Source of the DNA: an uncultured Bacteroidales bacterium
GTDB lineage: Bacteria > Bacteroidota > Bacteroidia > Bacteroidales > UBA932
NCBI GenBank assembly: GCA_905235445.1
Contig: CAJOLJ010000013.1
Location: 1-64,000, forward strand
DNA: 64,000 nucleotides
Reading direction: 5' to 3'
A program made the translations under genes and the position numbers. This document shows, in pieces, positions 44,817 to 53,026 of this stretch; position 1 is the stretch's first letter, and each line of letters opens with the position of its first letter. The notes under the pieces were generated by a model that ran no database searches, had not been told where the DNA came from, and was given only the letters and a program-made list of their open reading frames with translations.

Positions 44817-45817
44817 GTGACATTCATCCCGGAAGCCAAAAGATCAACAGGGCCTTCCGTAAAGCTGATTTTCACGGGGATACGCTGCTCAATCTTGACG
44901 AAGTTGCCCGTGGCGTTGTCCGGAGCCATCGGCGAATACTGGGCTCCGGTGGCATCGGCAATGGCTTCAACCCTCCCGGTGAACTTTTCTCCCTTCAGGG
45001 CATCGACATTGATTTCCACCTTATCGCCGACGTGGATATGCCCCAATTGGGATTCCCTGAAATTGGCTATCACAAAGGGCCTCTGGTTGGAGACAATGGA
45101 CAGAAGCCGCTGTCCCGGCATCAGGAGTTCACCGTTCTGGATACTTTTGGCCGACGTGACGCCATCACAAGGGGCCGTAATCACGGTATAGGACAAATTC
45201 AGCCGGGCAAGGTTCAAGGCAGCTTCGGCGAGTTCGATTCCGCCTTTGGACTGCTGCCGATGGATTTCCTGTTCACTGCGGGCGCTGCGTGTGGTCCTGA
45301 TCTGGCGCTCCATGGTAGCCACCTTTGCCTTCAACCCTTCGTATTGAGTTTTTACCCCATCGAACTGCTGCTGCGTGACAGCTCCTTTTGCCAGAAGATT
45401 GCTGTAGCGGCGGTAGTTGGCCTCGGCATCGGCCAGTTGAATCTTCACCTCCTCAATGGCGGCTTCCGTTACCAGAATATTGTTGTCCGTGGTGGCAAGG
45501 CCAGCTCCGGCGGCGCTCTCTCCGGCTAGGGCATTGCGGTAGTCGGCCCCGGCCTGCGCAAGGCGCAGGCGGAATTCTGCGTCTTCAATCAGTAGGAGCG
45601 TATCCCCGGCGCAGACTTTTTGGAATTCCGAGAAACGGATTTCCTTCACAAATCCCTGCACACGGGAGGACACGGGGACGATGTCCTTTCGGACCTGGGC
45701 ATTGTCGGTATATTCTACGCCGGGATGCCAGAAAAGGGAGGCGAACCAGCCTGCGGCACAGACGAGAAGGAGAACGACGACAGTATTGACAATGATTTTT
45801 TGTGTATGCTTATTCAT
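44798..45817 (-). CDS. HlyD/EmrA-family membrane fusion protein
   Basis: A 339-residue periplasmic adaptor with one N-terminal transmembrane helix (KIIVNTVVVLLLVCAAGWFASLF), a lipoyl/barrel-sandwich hybrid region beginning VEYTDNAQVRKDIVPVSSRVQGFV, a long alpha hairpin (about residues 90-215) and a beta-barrel domain. VEYTDNAQV is characteristic of EmrA-like adaptors. It links the MFS permease to the outer-membrane channel. Its start overlaps the channel gene stop by 4 bases. Confidence 0.9.
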   Translation of the reverse strand: MNKHTQKIIVNTVVVLLLVCAAGWFASLFWHPGVEYTDNAQVRKDIVPVSSRVQGFVKEIRFSEFQKVCAGDTLLLIEDAEFRLRLAQAGADYRNALAGESAAGAGLATTDNNILVTEAAIEEVKIQLADAEANYRRYSNLLAKGAVTQQQFDGVKTQYEGLKAKVATMERQIRTTRSARSEQEIHRQQSKGGIELAEAALNLARLNLSYTVITAPCDGVTSAKSIQNGELLMPGQRLLSIVSNQRPFVIANFRESQLGHIHVGDKVEINVDALKGEKFTGRVEAIADATGAQYSPMAPDNATGNFVKIEQRIPVKISFTEGPVDLLASGMNVTCKVRR

Positions 45818-47109
45818 ATGGTTCCAGCGATATATTGAAGTTTGTAATAATTGTAGGCGATATTCATCCGGGCGTTGACTTCCTGGATCTGGGCGTCAAG
45901 AAGCTGGGAAGAGGCATCCAGCAGATCTGTCACCGTGACAAGGCCTTCCTCATAGCGGAAACACACCAGGTCATAGCTTTCCTGAGCTAGGGCTACGCTC
46001 CGCGTTTTGGTATCCAGAAGGGTGAAAGCATTCCGGTAATCCGTAGATGCCGCACCGATGGCGAGGGTAATCTGTTCCCTTGCCACATCCAGCTGCGCCT
46101 GCGCACTCTGCCATTCCAGATGGCTCTGCCGGATAGTCTTGGGGCTTTTATAAAGGTTGGCAAGATTATAGCGGATACCTACACCCACCGCCCAATAATT
46201 GAAATTCTTGTCAATGGCGGGAATGTCTATTACGATGGGGCCGTCCAGATACTCCCCGGCGAACAGGGCTATCTGCGGCAGGCGCCCGGCGCGGGCGATC
46301 TTTTCCTTGTGTGCCGACATCTGCACGGCGGCATCGGCCAGTTTCAGTCCGGGAGCATTCTCAAAGGCAATTTCCATCCAATCTTCCTCCAGAAGGAACG
46401 GGCCGATGTCCTCCACCGGTGCAGGTGGAGTCTGCATCTTCAAGGCATTGCAAAGCTCCTGAGAGACAATCTGAATGGCGCTCTCGATCTGAAGCCGGGA
46501 ATACGACAGGTTCTCAATCAGGAGATCCAGGCGGGTGAGGTCTGTTTTCAGGGCCACGCCATTCTCCACCCTGGCCTCCATCCGCACCTTCACCTGGCGG
46601 GCATGGTCGATATTTGCATCCACAACTTTCAGTTGTCCGGAGAGTTTGCACAGTTCGATATAATCTCCGGCCATCAGGAAACGGACCTCATTCCGGTTTT
46701 TATCGGCCTCGAAAGTGGCCATTTCCGTACCGAGCTTCGCGAGGGAGACCCCGTGGGAGATGGCTCCTCCGGCGAAGATGACCTGCGATACTTCCAGCTT
46801 GAAATTGTTTCCGAAAGACGGAATCTCGGCCGTGAAGCCATTACTGAAATTCCGGTCCATGATGTAACCGTCACCATAGTAATTGAGCGAGAGTGATACA
46901 TCGACCGAGGGAAGGTAAGCATTCCTTGCCACTGACTCGCCGCTACGGGCGCTTTCCACGGACAGACGGCTGGCCTGAAGGCTGGTGTTCAGCGAATCCG
47001 CACGCTCGAACATCCATCTGAGGGGCATCGTGGTCTGAGCCGAAGCACACACGCCCCCTAATGCTATTGCAGATAGCATCGTCAGAGAAAATAATTTCCT
47101 CATCCACAA
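45814..47109 (-). CDS. TolC-family outer membrane efflux protein
   Basis: A 431-residue outer-membrane channel with signal peptide (RKLFSLTMLSAIALGGVCASAQ) and two OEP repeats: long coiled-coil helices around residues 35-200 and 235-420, with the typical ARNAYLPSVDVSLSLNY and RAGRLPQIALFAGE strand starts. First gene of the channel-adaptor-pump operon. A TATCTTTG -7 box lies upstream. Confidence 0.92.
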   Translation of the reverse strand: MWMRKLFSLTMLSAIALGGVCASAQTTMPLRWMFERADSLNTSLQASRLSVESARSGESVARNAYLPSVDVSLSLNYYGDGYIMDRNFSNGFTAEIPSFGNNFKLEVSQVIFAGGAISHGVSLAKLGTEMATFEADKNRNEVRFLMAGDYIELCKLSGQLKVVDANIDHARQVKVRMEARVENGVALKTDLTRLDLLIENLSYSRLQIESAIQIVSQELCNALKMQTPPAPVEDIGPFLLEEDWMEIAFENAPGLKLADAAVQMSAHKEKIARAGRLPQIALFAGEYLDGPIVIDIPAIDKNFNYWAVGVGIRYNLANLYKSPKTIRQSHLEWQSAQAQLDVAREQITLAIGAASTDYRNAFTLLDTKTRSVALAQESYDLVCFRYEEGLVTVTDLLDASSQLLDAQIQEVNARMNIAYNYYKLQYIAGTI

Positions 47110-47416
47110 TTATTTAAGATTTAACAACAAGAGAGAGGTTTCTTTGCTGCGCATTTTAACCGGCTCTCATACACTACAACCAGTTATACGCACGACATGT
47201 CTTGTTGTCAAAAGGAAGAAACAAATCTGTACGGCTGAGGTTTTGCGGTGCAAAGATACAAATTTTTCGACTCCAATTCATCTTGAGTCATATCTGAAAG
47301 AAGTATTAGAGATTCCTGGCACAACTGGTAGTCTCATTATGTTTTCGTTGGCTCATAATACCCCTATCTCATTGTAAAGCCATAATTTGAGCCAACCTTT
47401 TATTGTTCCTGATCCC
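47110..47416. other. Intergenic region between efflux operon and AraC gene
   Basis: About 307 bases with no supportable gene. It holds the -7 box of the tolC-like operon (47251-47258). The 77-residue plus-strand ORF here lacks family similarity and is not taken as a gene. Confidence 0.5.
47251..47258 (-). promoter_or_regulatory. Candidate -7 box of the efflux operon
   Basis: TATCTTTG on the minus strand, full match to TAnnTTTG, about 140 bases before the channel gene. No clear -33 box. Confidence 0.4.
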
Positions 47417-48316
47417 TCAATGAAGTGACTTCCTGAAAGCCGACGGACTCATCCCTGTCCTTCGGCCAAAGAGTCTCGTGAAATGGTTCGGATATGAGAA
47501 TCCCAGTCTGTCAGAGACCTCATCAACTGAAAGTGAAGGGTCCGCGAGAAGAGTCTTAGCCCTGCTCACTATCTTGTCCTGGATGTACTCCTGAGCAGAA
47601 AGGTGCATCTCCCGCCGGACGATTCCCCCGAAATAGTTCGCGGACAGGTTGAACTGGGAGGCACACCACCCCACTGTCGGATAACCGAGTTCCCTGGGAA
47701 GGTCGCTTCCCGGTGAATAGTAAGTCTCGAGGAGGGCATCCAGCCTTCTTATGAAATCCGAGCTTCGCAACTTCCTCATGTCGAACTGCCTTTCGTAGAA
47801 CCTCTTGCAGTAGCTCAGCAACTGTCCGATCCCGAGGCGCAGCATGTGGTCTGTGAGTTCATCTTTCGAGGAGTGGAGTTCAGCGTTGATGTTGGAATAG
47901 CAGTTCACGATTATCCTTCTTTCCGAGTCAGTGAGTTCGAGAGCCTCGAACACTTCGTAGTCGAAGAAGTTGAACATGTAGAAGTCACGTCCGAGACCGG
48001 TGTTGCGGATCATCTCCTCCCGGAATACGAGCATCTTCCCCGCCGGTCTTACCGAGGGGTCCAGGTTCATGGATATCACCTCGCCAGGTTTGGCGGTGAA
48101 CATGGTTCCGGCCCTATAGCGCATGCACGTATCCTGCTTTATGAGTTCACCGAAGTTAGCATCCATGAGAACGACGCAGTAGGCCTGGAAGTCCGTGGGC
48201 TCGAATATCCTGAGGTCCACCTTGCCCAGGTCCCCTATCGATACCAACGGATGGGCAGTCCCCTGGGAAAAGAGGGCGTTGAACTCATCGATATTCTTGA
48301 TGACTCTATTTTCCAT
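47417..48316 (-). CDS. AraC-family transcriptional regulator
   Basis: A 299-residue regulator with an N-terminal sensor domain and a C-terminal AraC domain: SRAKTLLADPSLSVDEVSDRLGFSYPNHFTRLFGRRTGMSPSAFRKS. It diverges from the tryptophanase-like gene with 253 bases between, so it is a plausible controller of that gene; the tolC-like operon downstream is the other candidate. Ligand unknown. Confidence 0.9.
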   Translation of the reverse strand: MENRVIKNIDEFNALFSQGTAHPLVSIGDLGKVDLRIFEPTDFQAYCVVLMDANFGELIKQDTCMRYRAGTMFTAKPGEVISMNLDPSVRPAGKMLVFREEMIRNTGLGRDFYMFNFFDYEVFEALELTDSERRIIVNCYSNINAELHSSKDELTDHMLRLGIGQLLSYCKRFYERQFDMRKLRSSDFIRRLDALLETYYSPGSDLPRELGYPTVGWCASQFNLSANYFGGIVRREMHLSAQEYIQDKIVSRAKTLLADPSLSVDEVSDRLGFSYPNHFTRLFGRRTGMSPSAFRKSLH

Positions 48317-48344
48317 GACTCTATTTTGGTATGTAATTCAGGTA

Positions 48345-48352
48345 CAAAAGTA
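48345..48352 (-). promoter_or_regulatory. Candidate -7 box of the AraC gene
   Basis: TACTTTTG on the minus strand, full match to TAnnTTTG, 29 bases upstream of the start codon. No clear -33 box. Confidence 0.35.
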
Positions 48353-48469
48353 GATAATTCCATCCAATAACGATAATTTTGGTAGATAGAATTGGTCGTT
48401 TTAAGGAGAATCGTTGAAAGTGGTAGAAATTGGGCGGATTCAGTTAGGTCATAGTGATGGAGGTGTGAA

Positions 48470-48477
48470 TATCTTTG
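48470..48477 (+). promoter_or_regulatory. Candidate -7 box of the tryptophanase-like gene
   Basis: TATCTTTG, full match to TAnnTTTG, giving a start near 48484 and a leader of about 85 bases before the ATG at 48570. This supports the later of the possible start codons. The -33 region is poor. Confidence 0.45.
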
Positions 48478-48569
48478 CAGGCAAAGGTCCCCTGGACCGC
48501 CGGGTGGATCTTCCTCGGAAGAGAATTCGTAAAAACTTCATAGATACATTAAAACACCTCCAAAGCCAA

Positions 48570-50018
48570 ATGCCAGTAAAATTCTACAAACCTGAAAATC
48601 AGGTTCCCCTTGAAATGCACAAAGTGCGTGTCGTACAGAAATTGAACCTTCTCAAAGTGGAAGACCGCCTGCGCGCGATCCAGGAAGCGGGCAACAACAC
48701 TTTCCTCCTCCAGAACAAGGACATCTATATGGACATGATAACGGACTCCGGCGTGAACGGCATGTCCGACAAGCAGACCGCCGCCATGATGACGGCGGAC
48801 GACTCCTATGCCGGTTCCGAGACCTGGAACAGGATGAAGGCTGCGGTGAAAGAAGTGTTCGGGGTTGACAACCTGCTTCCCGCCCACCAGGGAAGGGCCG
48901 CCGAGAACATCCTTGCCGAGGCTTTCGTGAAGCCGGGCATGAAGACGCTGATGAATTTCCACTTCACCACGACCAAAGCCCACATCACCCGTCTCGGAGG
49001 AGAGGTCATTGAACTGGTTGACCCGAAGGGTCTCATCCCCCAGTCGGACGACCCCTTCAAGGGGGACTTCAACCTCCAGAACCTGCGTGATGCCATTGAC
49101 AAGTTCACTCCCGAGAAAGTCGCTTTCGTGAGGGTGGAGGCCGGGACCAACCTCATAGGAGGCCAGCCGGTATCCCTGGAGAACATGCTGGCGGTGACCG
49201 ACATCTGCCACGAGAAGGGAGTCGTCAGTGTACTTGACGCTTCCCTGCTCCAGGACAACGTCTACTTCATGAAGACCCGCGAGCCCATGTGCAAGTACAT
49301 GGAGGTCAAGGAAATCTATCGTCTCCTGGCAAGCCGCTTCGACATCATATACTTCTCTGCCCGCAAGCTCAGCTTCAGCCGCGGCGGTTTCATCCTCTCG
49401 TCCGACCCCAAGTGGACCGACATGATGATGGAGTTCGTGCCCCTGTACGAGGGCTTCCTCACCTACGGAGGAATGGAGGTCCGTTCCATAGAGGCTGCAG
49501 CCCAGGGACTTCTCGAGTCCCTCGACATGGAATACATCAACCAGGGTCCCGAGTTCATTGCATATCTCGCAAAGGAACTGGACGATTACGGTGTGCCCGT
49601 GATCCTTCCTGCCGGAGGCCTTGGCTGCCACCTCAACTGTACGGAGTTCGTACCCGACATGCCGCACAACCAGTACCCTGCGGCAGCCGTGGGAGCTGCA
49701 GTGTTCATCGCCGGAGGCATCCGGGGAATGGAGAGGGGTACGGTATCGGAGCAGAGGGAGCCTGACGGAACCGAGAGGTACGCAGAGCTTGAGCTCCAGA
49801 GACTCGCAGTCCCCAGGCGTGTATTCACGCTCAGCCAGATCAAGTACTGCGCCGACAGGGTGAAATGGGTCTGGGACAACCGCAGCCTCATCGGAGGCCT
49901 CCAGTGGACGATGGAGCCTAAGGTGCTTCGCTTCTTCTTCGGAAGGATGAAGGAGATCGGTTACTGGCAGGAGCAGCTAGTCGAGAAATTCAAGGCTGAC
50001 TTCGGGGACAGTCTGTAA
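48570..50018 (+). CDS. tnaA: Tryptophanase/tyrosine phenol-lyase family beta-eliminating lyase
   Basis: A 482-residue PLP enzyme from MPVKFYKPENQVPLEMHK; the track start at 48414 adds 52 residues and precedes the promoter. Family landmarks: YMDMITDSGVNGMSD, DDSYAGSE, LPAHQGRAAE, HFTTTKAHI and the PLP-lysine segment YFSARKLSFSRGG (SAKKD in enteric tryptophanase). Tryptophanase splits L-Trp to indole, pyruvate and ammonia; the sequence is divergent from the best-known Bacteroides tryptophanases, so tyrosine phenol-lyase or another beta-elimination is possible. It is monocistronic, with a strong terminator, and divergent from an AraC regulator. It would compete with the trp operon for tryptophan. 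Confidence 0.7.
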   Translation: MPVKFYKPENQVPLEMHKVRVVQKLNLLKVEDRLRAIQEAGNNTFLLQNKDIYMDMITDSGVNGMSDKQTAAMMTADDSYAGSETWNRMKAAVKEVFGVDNLLPAHQGRAAENILAEAFVKPGMKTLMNFHFTTTKAHITRLGGEVIELVDPKGLIPQSDDPFKGDFNLQNLRDAIDKFTPEKVAFVRVEAGTNLIGGQPVSLENMLAVTDICHEKGVVSVLDASLLQDNVYFMKTREPMCKYMEVKEIYRLLASRFDIIYFSARKLSFSRGGFILSSDPKWTDMMMEFVPLYEGFLTYGGMEVRSIEAAAQGLLESLDMEYINQGPEFIAYLAKELDDYGVPVILPAGGLGCHLNCTEFVPDMPHNQYPAAAVGAAVFIAGGIRGMERGTVSEQREPDGTERYAELELQRLAVPRRVFTLSQIKYCADRVKWVWDNRSLIGGLQWTMEPKVLRFFFGRMKEIGYWQEQLVEKFKADFGDSL

Positions 50019-50046
50019 AATCTTAGCCATAGTATTATACTCCGAA

Positions 50047-50102
50047 GGAACCGCTCCCGTGGATATGGCCATCCATCGAAGGGGCGGTTCCCGTGTTTTT
50101 TG
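50047..50102 (+). terminator. Intrinsic terminator after the tryptophanase-like gene
   Basis: GGAACCGCTCC (50047-50057) and GGGGCGGTTCC (50081-50091) form an 11-bp stem with one G-T pair, followed by CGTGTTTTTT. Confidence 0.85.
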
Positions 50103-50113
50103 TCCCGGATGGT

Positions 50114-50145
50114 GTTGCTCTTTTCAGGCGTAAAGATTATTTTTG
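50114..50145 (+). promoter_or_regulatory. Promoter of the AlaX-FKBP-MBL-nitroreductase operon
   Basis: GTTG at 50114-50117, 20-base spacer, TATTTTTG at 50138-50145. Predicted start near 50152, 40 bases before the first ATG. It lies just after the tnaA terminator. Confidence 0.6.
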
Positions 50146-50191
50146 CCTCTTGAGGAATCAATAATCCGACATACACACAGTCACTCCCGTC

Positions 50192-50659
50192 ATGGAAGAA
50201 CCCCAACTCAACGCCCACAACAAGGAAGAACATCGTCCAAGCCATAGCGCCGAGCACATCCTCAACCGGACCATGGTTGACATGTTCGGCTGCCCTCGTT
50301 CCCGTAATGCCCACATCGAGAGGAAAAAGTCCAAGTGCGACTACCTTCTTTCACGCTGCCCCACACCTGAGGAAGTGAAAGCGATAGAGGACAAAGTGAA
50401 CGAGGTCATAGAAATGGCGCTTCCCGTAAAAATATCCTTTGTCCCCAAAGAGGAGGCCGCCCACATGGTGGATCTCACGAAACTTCCCGAGGATGCCTCC
50501 CCCACTATCAGGATAGTCAGCATCGGGGACTATGACGACTGCGCCTGCATCGGGGCCCATGTCGGGAACACTTCCGAAATCGGTTCCTTCAAGATCCTCA
50601 GCCATGACTTTGGCGACGGGGTCTGGAGAGTCAGATGGAAAGTAACGCCAAAACCGTAG
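50192..50659 (+). CDS. AlaX-like tRNA-editing domain protein
   Basis: A 155-residue stand-alone version of the second additional domain of alanyl/threonyl-tRNA synthetase. The zinc motifs are intact: HSAEH at residues 18-22 (HxxxH) and CIGAH at 119-123 (CxxxH), followed by GNTSEIGSFKI. Such proteins hydrolyse mischarged tRNA in trans (for example Ser-tRNA-Ala), but this short version is divergent and may have another role. First gene of a four-gene run, 4 bases before the FKBP gene. Confidence 0.8.
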   Translation: MEEPQLNAHNKEEHRPSHSAEHILNRTMVDMFGCPRSRNAHIERKKSKCDYLLSRCPTPEEVKAIEDKVNEVIEMALPVKISFVPKEEAAHMVDLTKLPEDASPTIRIVSIGDYDDCACIGAHVGNTSEIGSFKILSHDFGDGVWRVRWKVTPKP

Positions 50660-50663
50660 CATC

Positions 50664-51083
50664 ATGAGACACAGACACCCCAAGGGCACGGACCGGTGGA
50701 AAACCGACAACGAGAATTTCCTTGCCGAAAAGGCAAAGGAGGAAGGTGTGACCGTGCTGGAAAGCGGCGTCATAATGAAACCCCTTGAAAAAGGGCACGG
50801 GACCAAGTGCCCCACTCCATCAAGTGTCGTATATGCCCACTACACCGGTAAACTCATCGACGGGACCATCTTCGACTCCTCCAGGGGGGAAGCACTCCCT
50901 GCCCTTTTCATCGTAAGGGAACTCATAATGGGATGGCAGATAGCCCTCGTAAGGATGCATGAAGGAGACAGGTACGAGGTGACGATCCCCGCCAAGTGGG
51001 GCTATGGTTCCATGAAGACCGAGGGCATTCCCGCCAACAGCACGCTCATATTCGACCTGGAACTGATAAAGATAGAAAGGTGA
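50664..51083 (+). CDS. FKBP-type peptidyl-prolyl isomerase
   Basis: A 139-residue protein with one FKBP domain (about residues 52-138): YAHYTGKLIDGTIFDSS, GWQIALVRMHEGDRYEVTIPAKWGYG and NSTLIFDLELIKI. It lacks a signal peptide, so it is probably cytoplasmic. It catalyses cis-trans isomerisation of prolyl bonds, helping protein folding. Second gene of the operon, 4 bases after the AlaX-like gene. Confidence 0.9.
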   Translation: MRHRHPKGTDRWKTDNENFLAEKAKEEGVTVLESGVIMKPLEKGHGTKCPTPSSVVYAHYTGKLIDGTIFDSSRGEALPALFIVRELIMGWQIALVRMHEGDRYEVTIPAKWGYGSMKTEGIPANSTLIFDLELIKIER

Positions 51084-51139
51084 CCCTCCCCCTTTGACAC
51101 TGCATACAGCGAACGATAACCGACAATAAATCAACTTCC

Positions 51140-52078
51140 ATGAAAATAAGAGCCCTACAGTTCCGCGAAGGCGGATTCTCCACCCAGCCTTTCGCCTTCG
51201 GCGGAGAGGAAGGACCCGAGAGGTTCGACATCTCCGTCAAGTACCGCTCCTGCCTTGCCAACTATCTCATCGACACTGGTGAAGAGGTCATACTGGTCGA
51301 TACCGGCATCCCCGCGGGGACTCCCGAGGAGGTCCCGGACGAAAAGACCCTCATCTACACTGGCAAGGACATAGCAAGTTACATGGACGTTTTCGCCGCC
51401 CAGGGATACAAGCCTTCTGATGTCACGAAGATTCTCCTGACACACAAGCATCTTGACCATTCAGGTGAACTGAGGTCATTCCCAGGGGCAAAGATCTACG
51501 TCAATTCGGAAGAGTGTGGTGCAGCGGAACTCCAGGGCATAGGGAACATAGTACCCGTGGACTTCACCGACGGCCCCTACTGCAACTTCCCCGAGAGCCA
51601 GAAAATAGCCGAGGGCATTTACCTCATCAAGGCCAAGGGCCACACCAAGGGAAACAGCATCGTGATAGTTGAGGACGGGGGACTTTTCTACATGATTCAC
51701 GGTGACATCACATACACCGACGAGGCCCTGTACGAGAACAAGCTCTCGGTCGTGTACGATGACCTTCCCGCAGCAAGGGAGACCCTGGACCGGGTGCGGG
51801 AATTCATCTCCCACCATCCCACAGTCTACCTTTCCACCCACACCCCGCTGGGGCCCGAGAACCTGGAAGCAAAGAAGATAATAGACCTGGGTAACCCGTC
51901 AGAGACAATCCCTGTCGGCGAGGTGATTTTCAAGACAGCCTCAGGCAAGTATGTCTGCTCAGTGTGCGGCTACGTCTATGACCCAGGGGAGCATGACGGG
52001 GTTCCCTTCGAGAGCCTCCCCGATGAGTGGAAGTGCCCTCGCTGCAAAAGGCCGAAGGACAAGTTCAACAAGGCATGA
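51140..52078 (+). CDS. Metallo-beta-lactamase fold hydrolase fused to a C-terminal rubredoxin
   Basis: A 312-residue protein. Residues 1-265 form an MBL-fold domain with the metal motif THKHLDH (His102, His104, Asp106, His107), a later metal His in KAKGHTKGN, Asp in [10 protein letters not shown], and His in LSTHTPLG; it resembles lactonase-type (AttM/AiiA-like) enzymes rather than flavodiiron proteins. Residues about 270-312 are a complete rubredoxin: [17 protein letters not shown] and [17 protein letters not shown], binding one iron by four Cys. No flavodoxin domain is present. The pairing suggests a redox-linked hydrolase. It lies between the FKBP and nitroreductase genes, which supports a redox or detoxification role. 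Confidence 0.9.
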   Translation: MKIRALQFREGGFSTQPFAFGGEEGPERFDISVKYRSCLANYLIDTGEEVILVDTGIPAGTPEEVPDEKTLIYTGKDIASYMDVFAAQGYKPSDVTKILLTHKHLDHSGELRSFPGAKIYVNSEECGAAELQGIGNIVPVDFTDGPYCNFPESQKIAEGIYLIKAKGHTKGNSIVIVEDGGLFYMIHGDITYTDEALYENKLSVVYDDLPAARETLDRVREFISHHPTVYLSTHTPLGPENLEAKKIIDLGNPSETIPVGEVIFKTASGKYVCSVCGYVYDPGEHDGVPFESLPDEWKCPRCKRPKDKFNKA

Positions 52079-52135
52079 CCCCACTCCCATCCTTCGGGGG
52101 TCGCCCCGCAATTTCACCGAAAATTCCCCACTGCC

Positions 52136-52927
52136 ATGGACATCACTGAAATGATACTTACCCGAAAGAGTGTCCGCACCTTCGACGGGACCCCTCTTCG
52201 CAAGGAAGACATGCAAGATCTTCTGTCCTTTATGGAAAACATTCCCAACCCCTGGGGCATCCCGGTCAGGTTCGTCTATCTTGACTGCGAGAAGCACGGC
52301 CTCTCCAGTCCCGTAATCCGCGGGGAAGGGGCCTATGTTGCCGCCATGGTCCCGGAAGTGGAGCACTGCGAGGAGGCCTACGGCTACAGCTTTGAGAAGT
52401 TCGTCCTGCATGCCTGGTCCATGGGGATAGGCACGACATGGATTGCAGGCACGATGAAAAGGGAGAAGTTCGAGAAGGCGGCGGGAAAGAAGGACGGGGA
52501 GATGATGATTGCCGTGACCCCGATAGGCTATCCTGCCCCTAGGAGGTCCACCGTGGAAAAGATTCTCCGCCAAAGCGTCAAGGGTGACGAGAGGAAGGCC
52601 CCCAGTGAGCTTTTCTTCGAGGGCGACTTCTCCTCTCCCCTTGCCGATGCCCCCGCCCTTGAACTTCTGGAGGTGGTCAGGTGGGCCCCCTCGGCTGCGA
52701 ACAAACAGCCCTGCAGGGTAGTGAAGGTCGGAGGGAAGTACCATTTCTTCTGCTGCCACACCCAAGGGAAGCGGGGATCCTCACCCTGGGACATACAGAT
52801 GGTCGACGTAGGGATAGCGATATGCAACCTCATGGAAGTGACGGAGGGGTCGGTGAGCTTCGAAGACCCCGAAGTAGCCGCACCCGAGGACACCGAGTAC
52901 GTGGCCACCGTATCGGTAAAGCGGTAG
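52136..52927 (+). CDS. Nitroreductase-family protein (TM1586-like)
   Basis: A 263-residue FMN-dependent nitroreductase-fold protein of the longer TM1586 type, which carries two halves of the fold in one chain. ILTRKSVRTFDGTPLRKEDM at the N-terminus, RWAPSAANKQPCRVV in the second half and DVGIAICNL fit the FMN-binding contacts. Likely NAD(P)H-dependent reduction of nitro or quinone compounds in the cytoplasm; substrate unknown. Last gene of the operon, with a strong terminator after it. The rubredoxin-fusion protein upstream could exchange electrons with it (inference). Confidence 0.85.
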   Translation: MDITEMILTRKSVRTFDGTPLRKEDMQDLLSFMENIPNPWGIPVRFVYLDCEKHGLSSPVIRGEGAYVAAMVPEVEHCEEAYGYSFEKFVLHAWSMGIGTTWIAGTMKREKFEKAAGKKDGEMMIAVTPIGYPAPRRSTVEKILRQSVKGDERKAPSELFFEGDFSSPLADAPALELLEVVRWAPSAANKQPCRVVKVGGKYHFFCCHTQGKRGSSPWDIQMVDVGIAICNLMEVTEGSVSFEDPEVAAPEDTEYVATVSVKR

Positions 52928-52951
52928 ACGGCCCTGCCAACAGGCAAGCAT

Positions 52952-53003
52952 AAGGACTTCCCCCGATGATGCGCTCCATCAAAAGGGAAAGTCCTTTTTC
53001 TTG
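52952..53003 (+). terminator. Intrinsic terminator of the nitroreductase operon
   Basis: AAGGACTTCCC (52952-52962) and GGGAAAGTCCTT (52985-52996) pair with a single bulged base, followed by TTTCTTG. It ends 25 bases before the convergent flavin-reductase stop. Confidence 0.8.
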
Positions 53004-53026
53004 TGTGTGCGAGATGCTTCGGGCAC

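Noticed and set aside
47144-47377. 77-residue plus-strand ORF upstream of the efflux operon
   Set aside because: It lies across the operon's own promoter region, has no similarity and no start signals.
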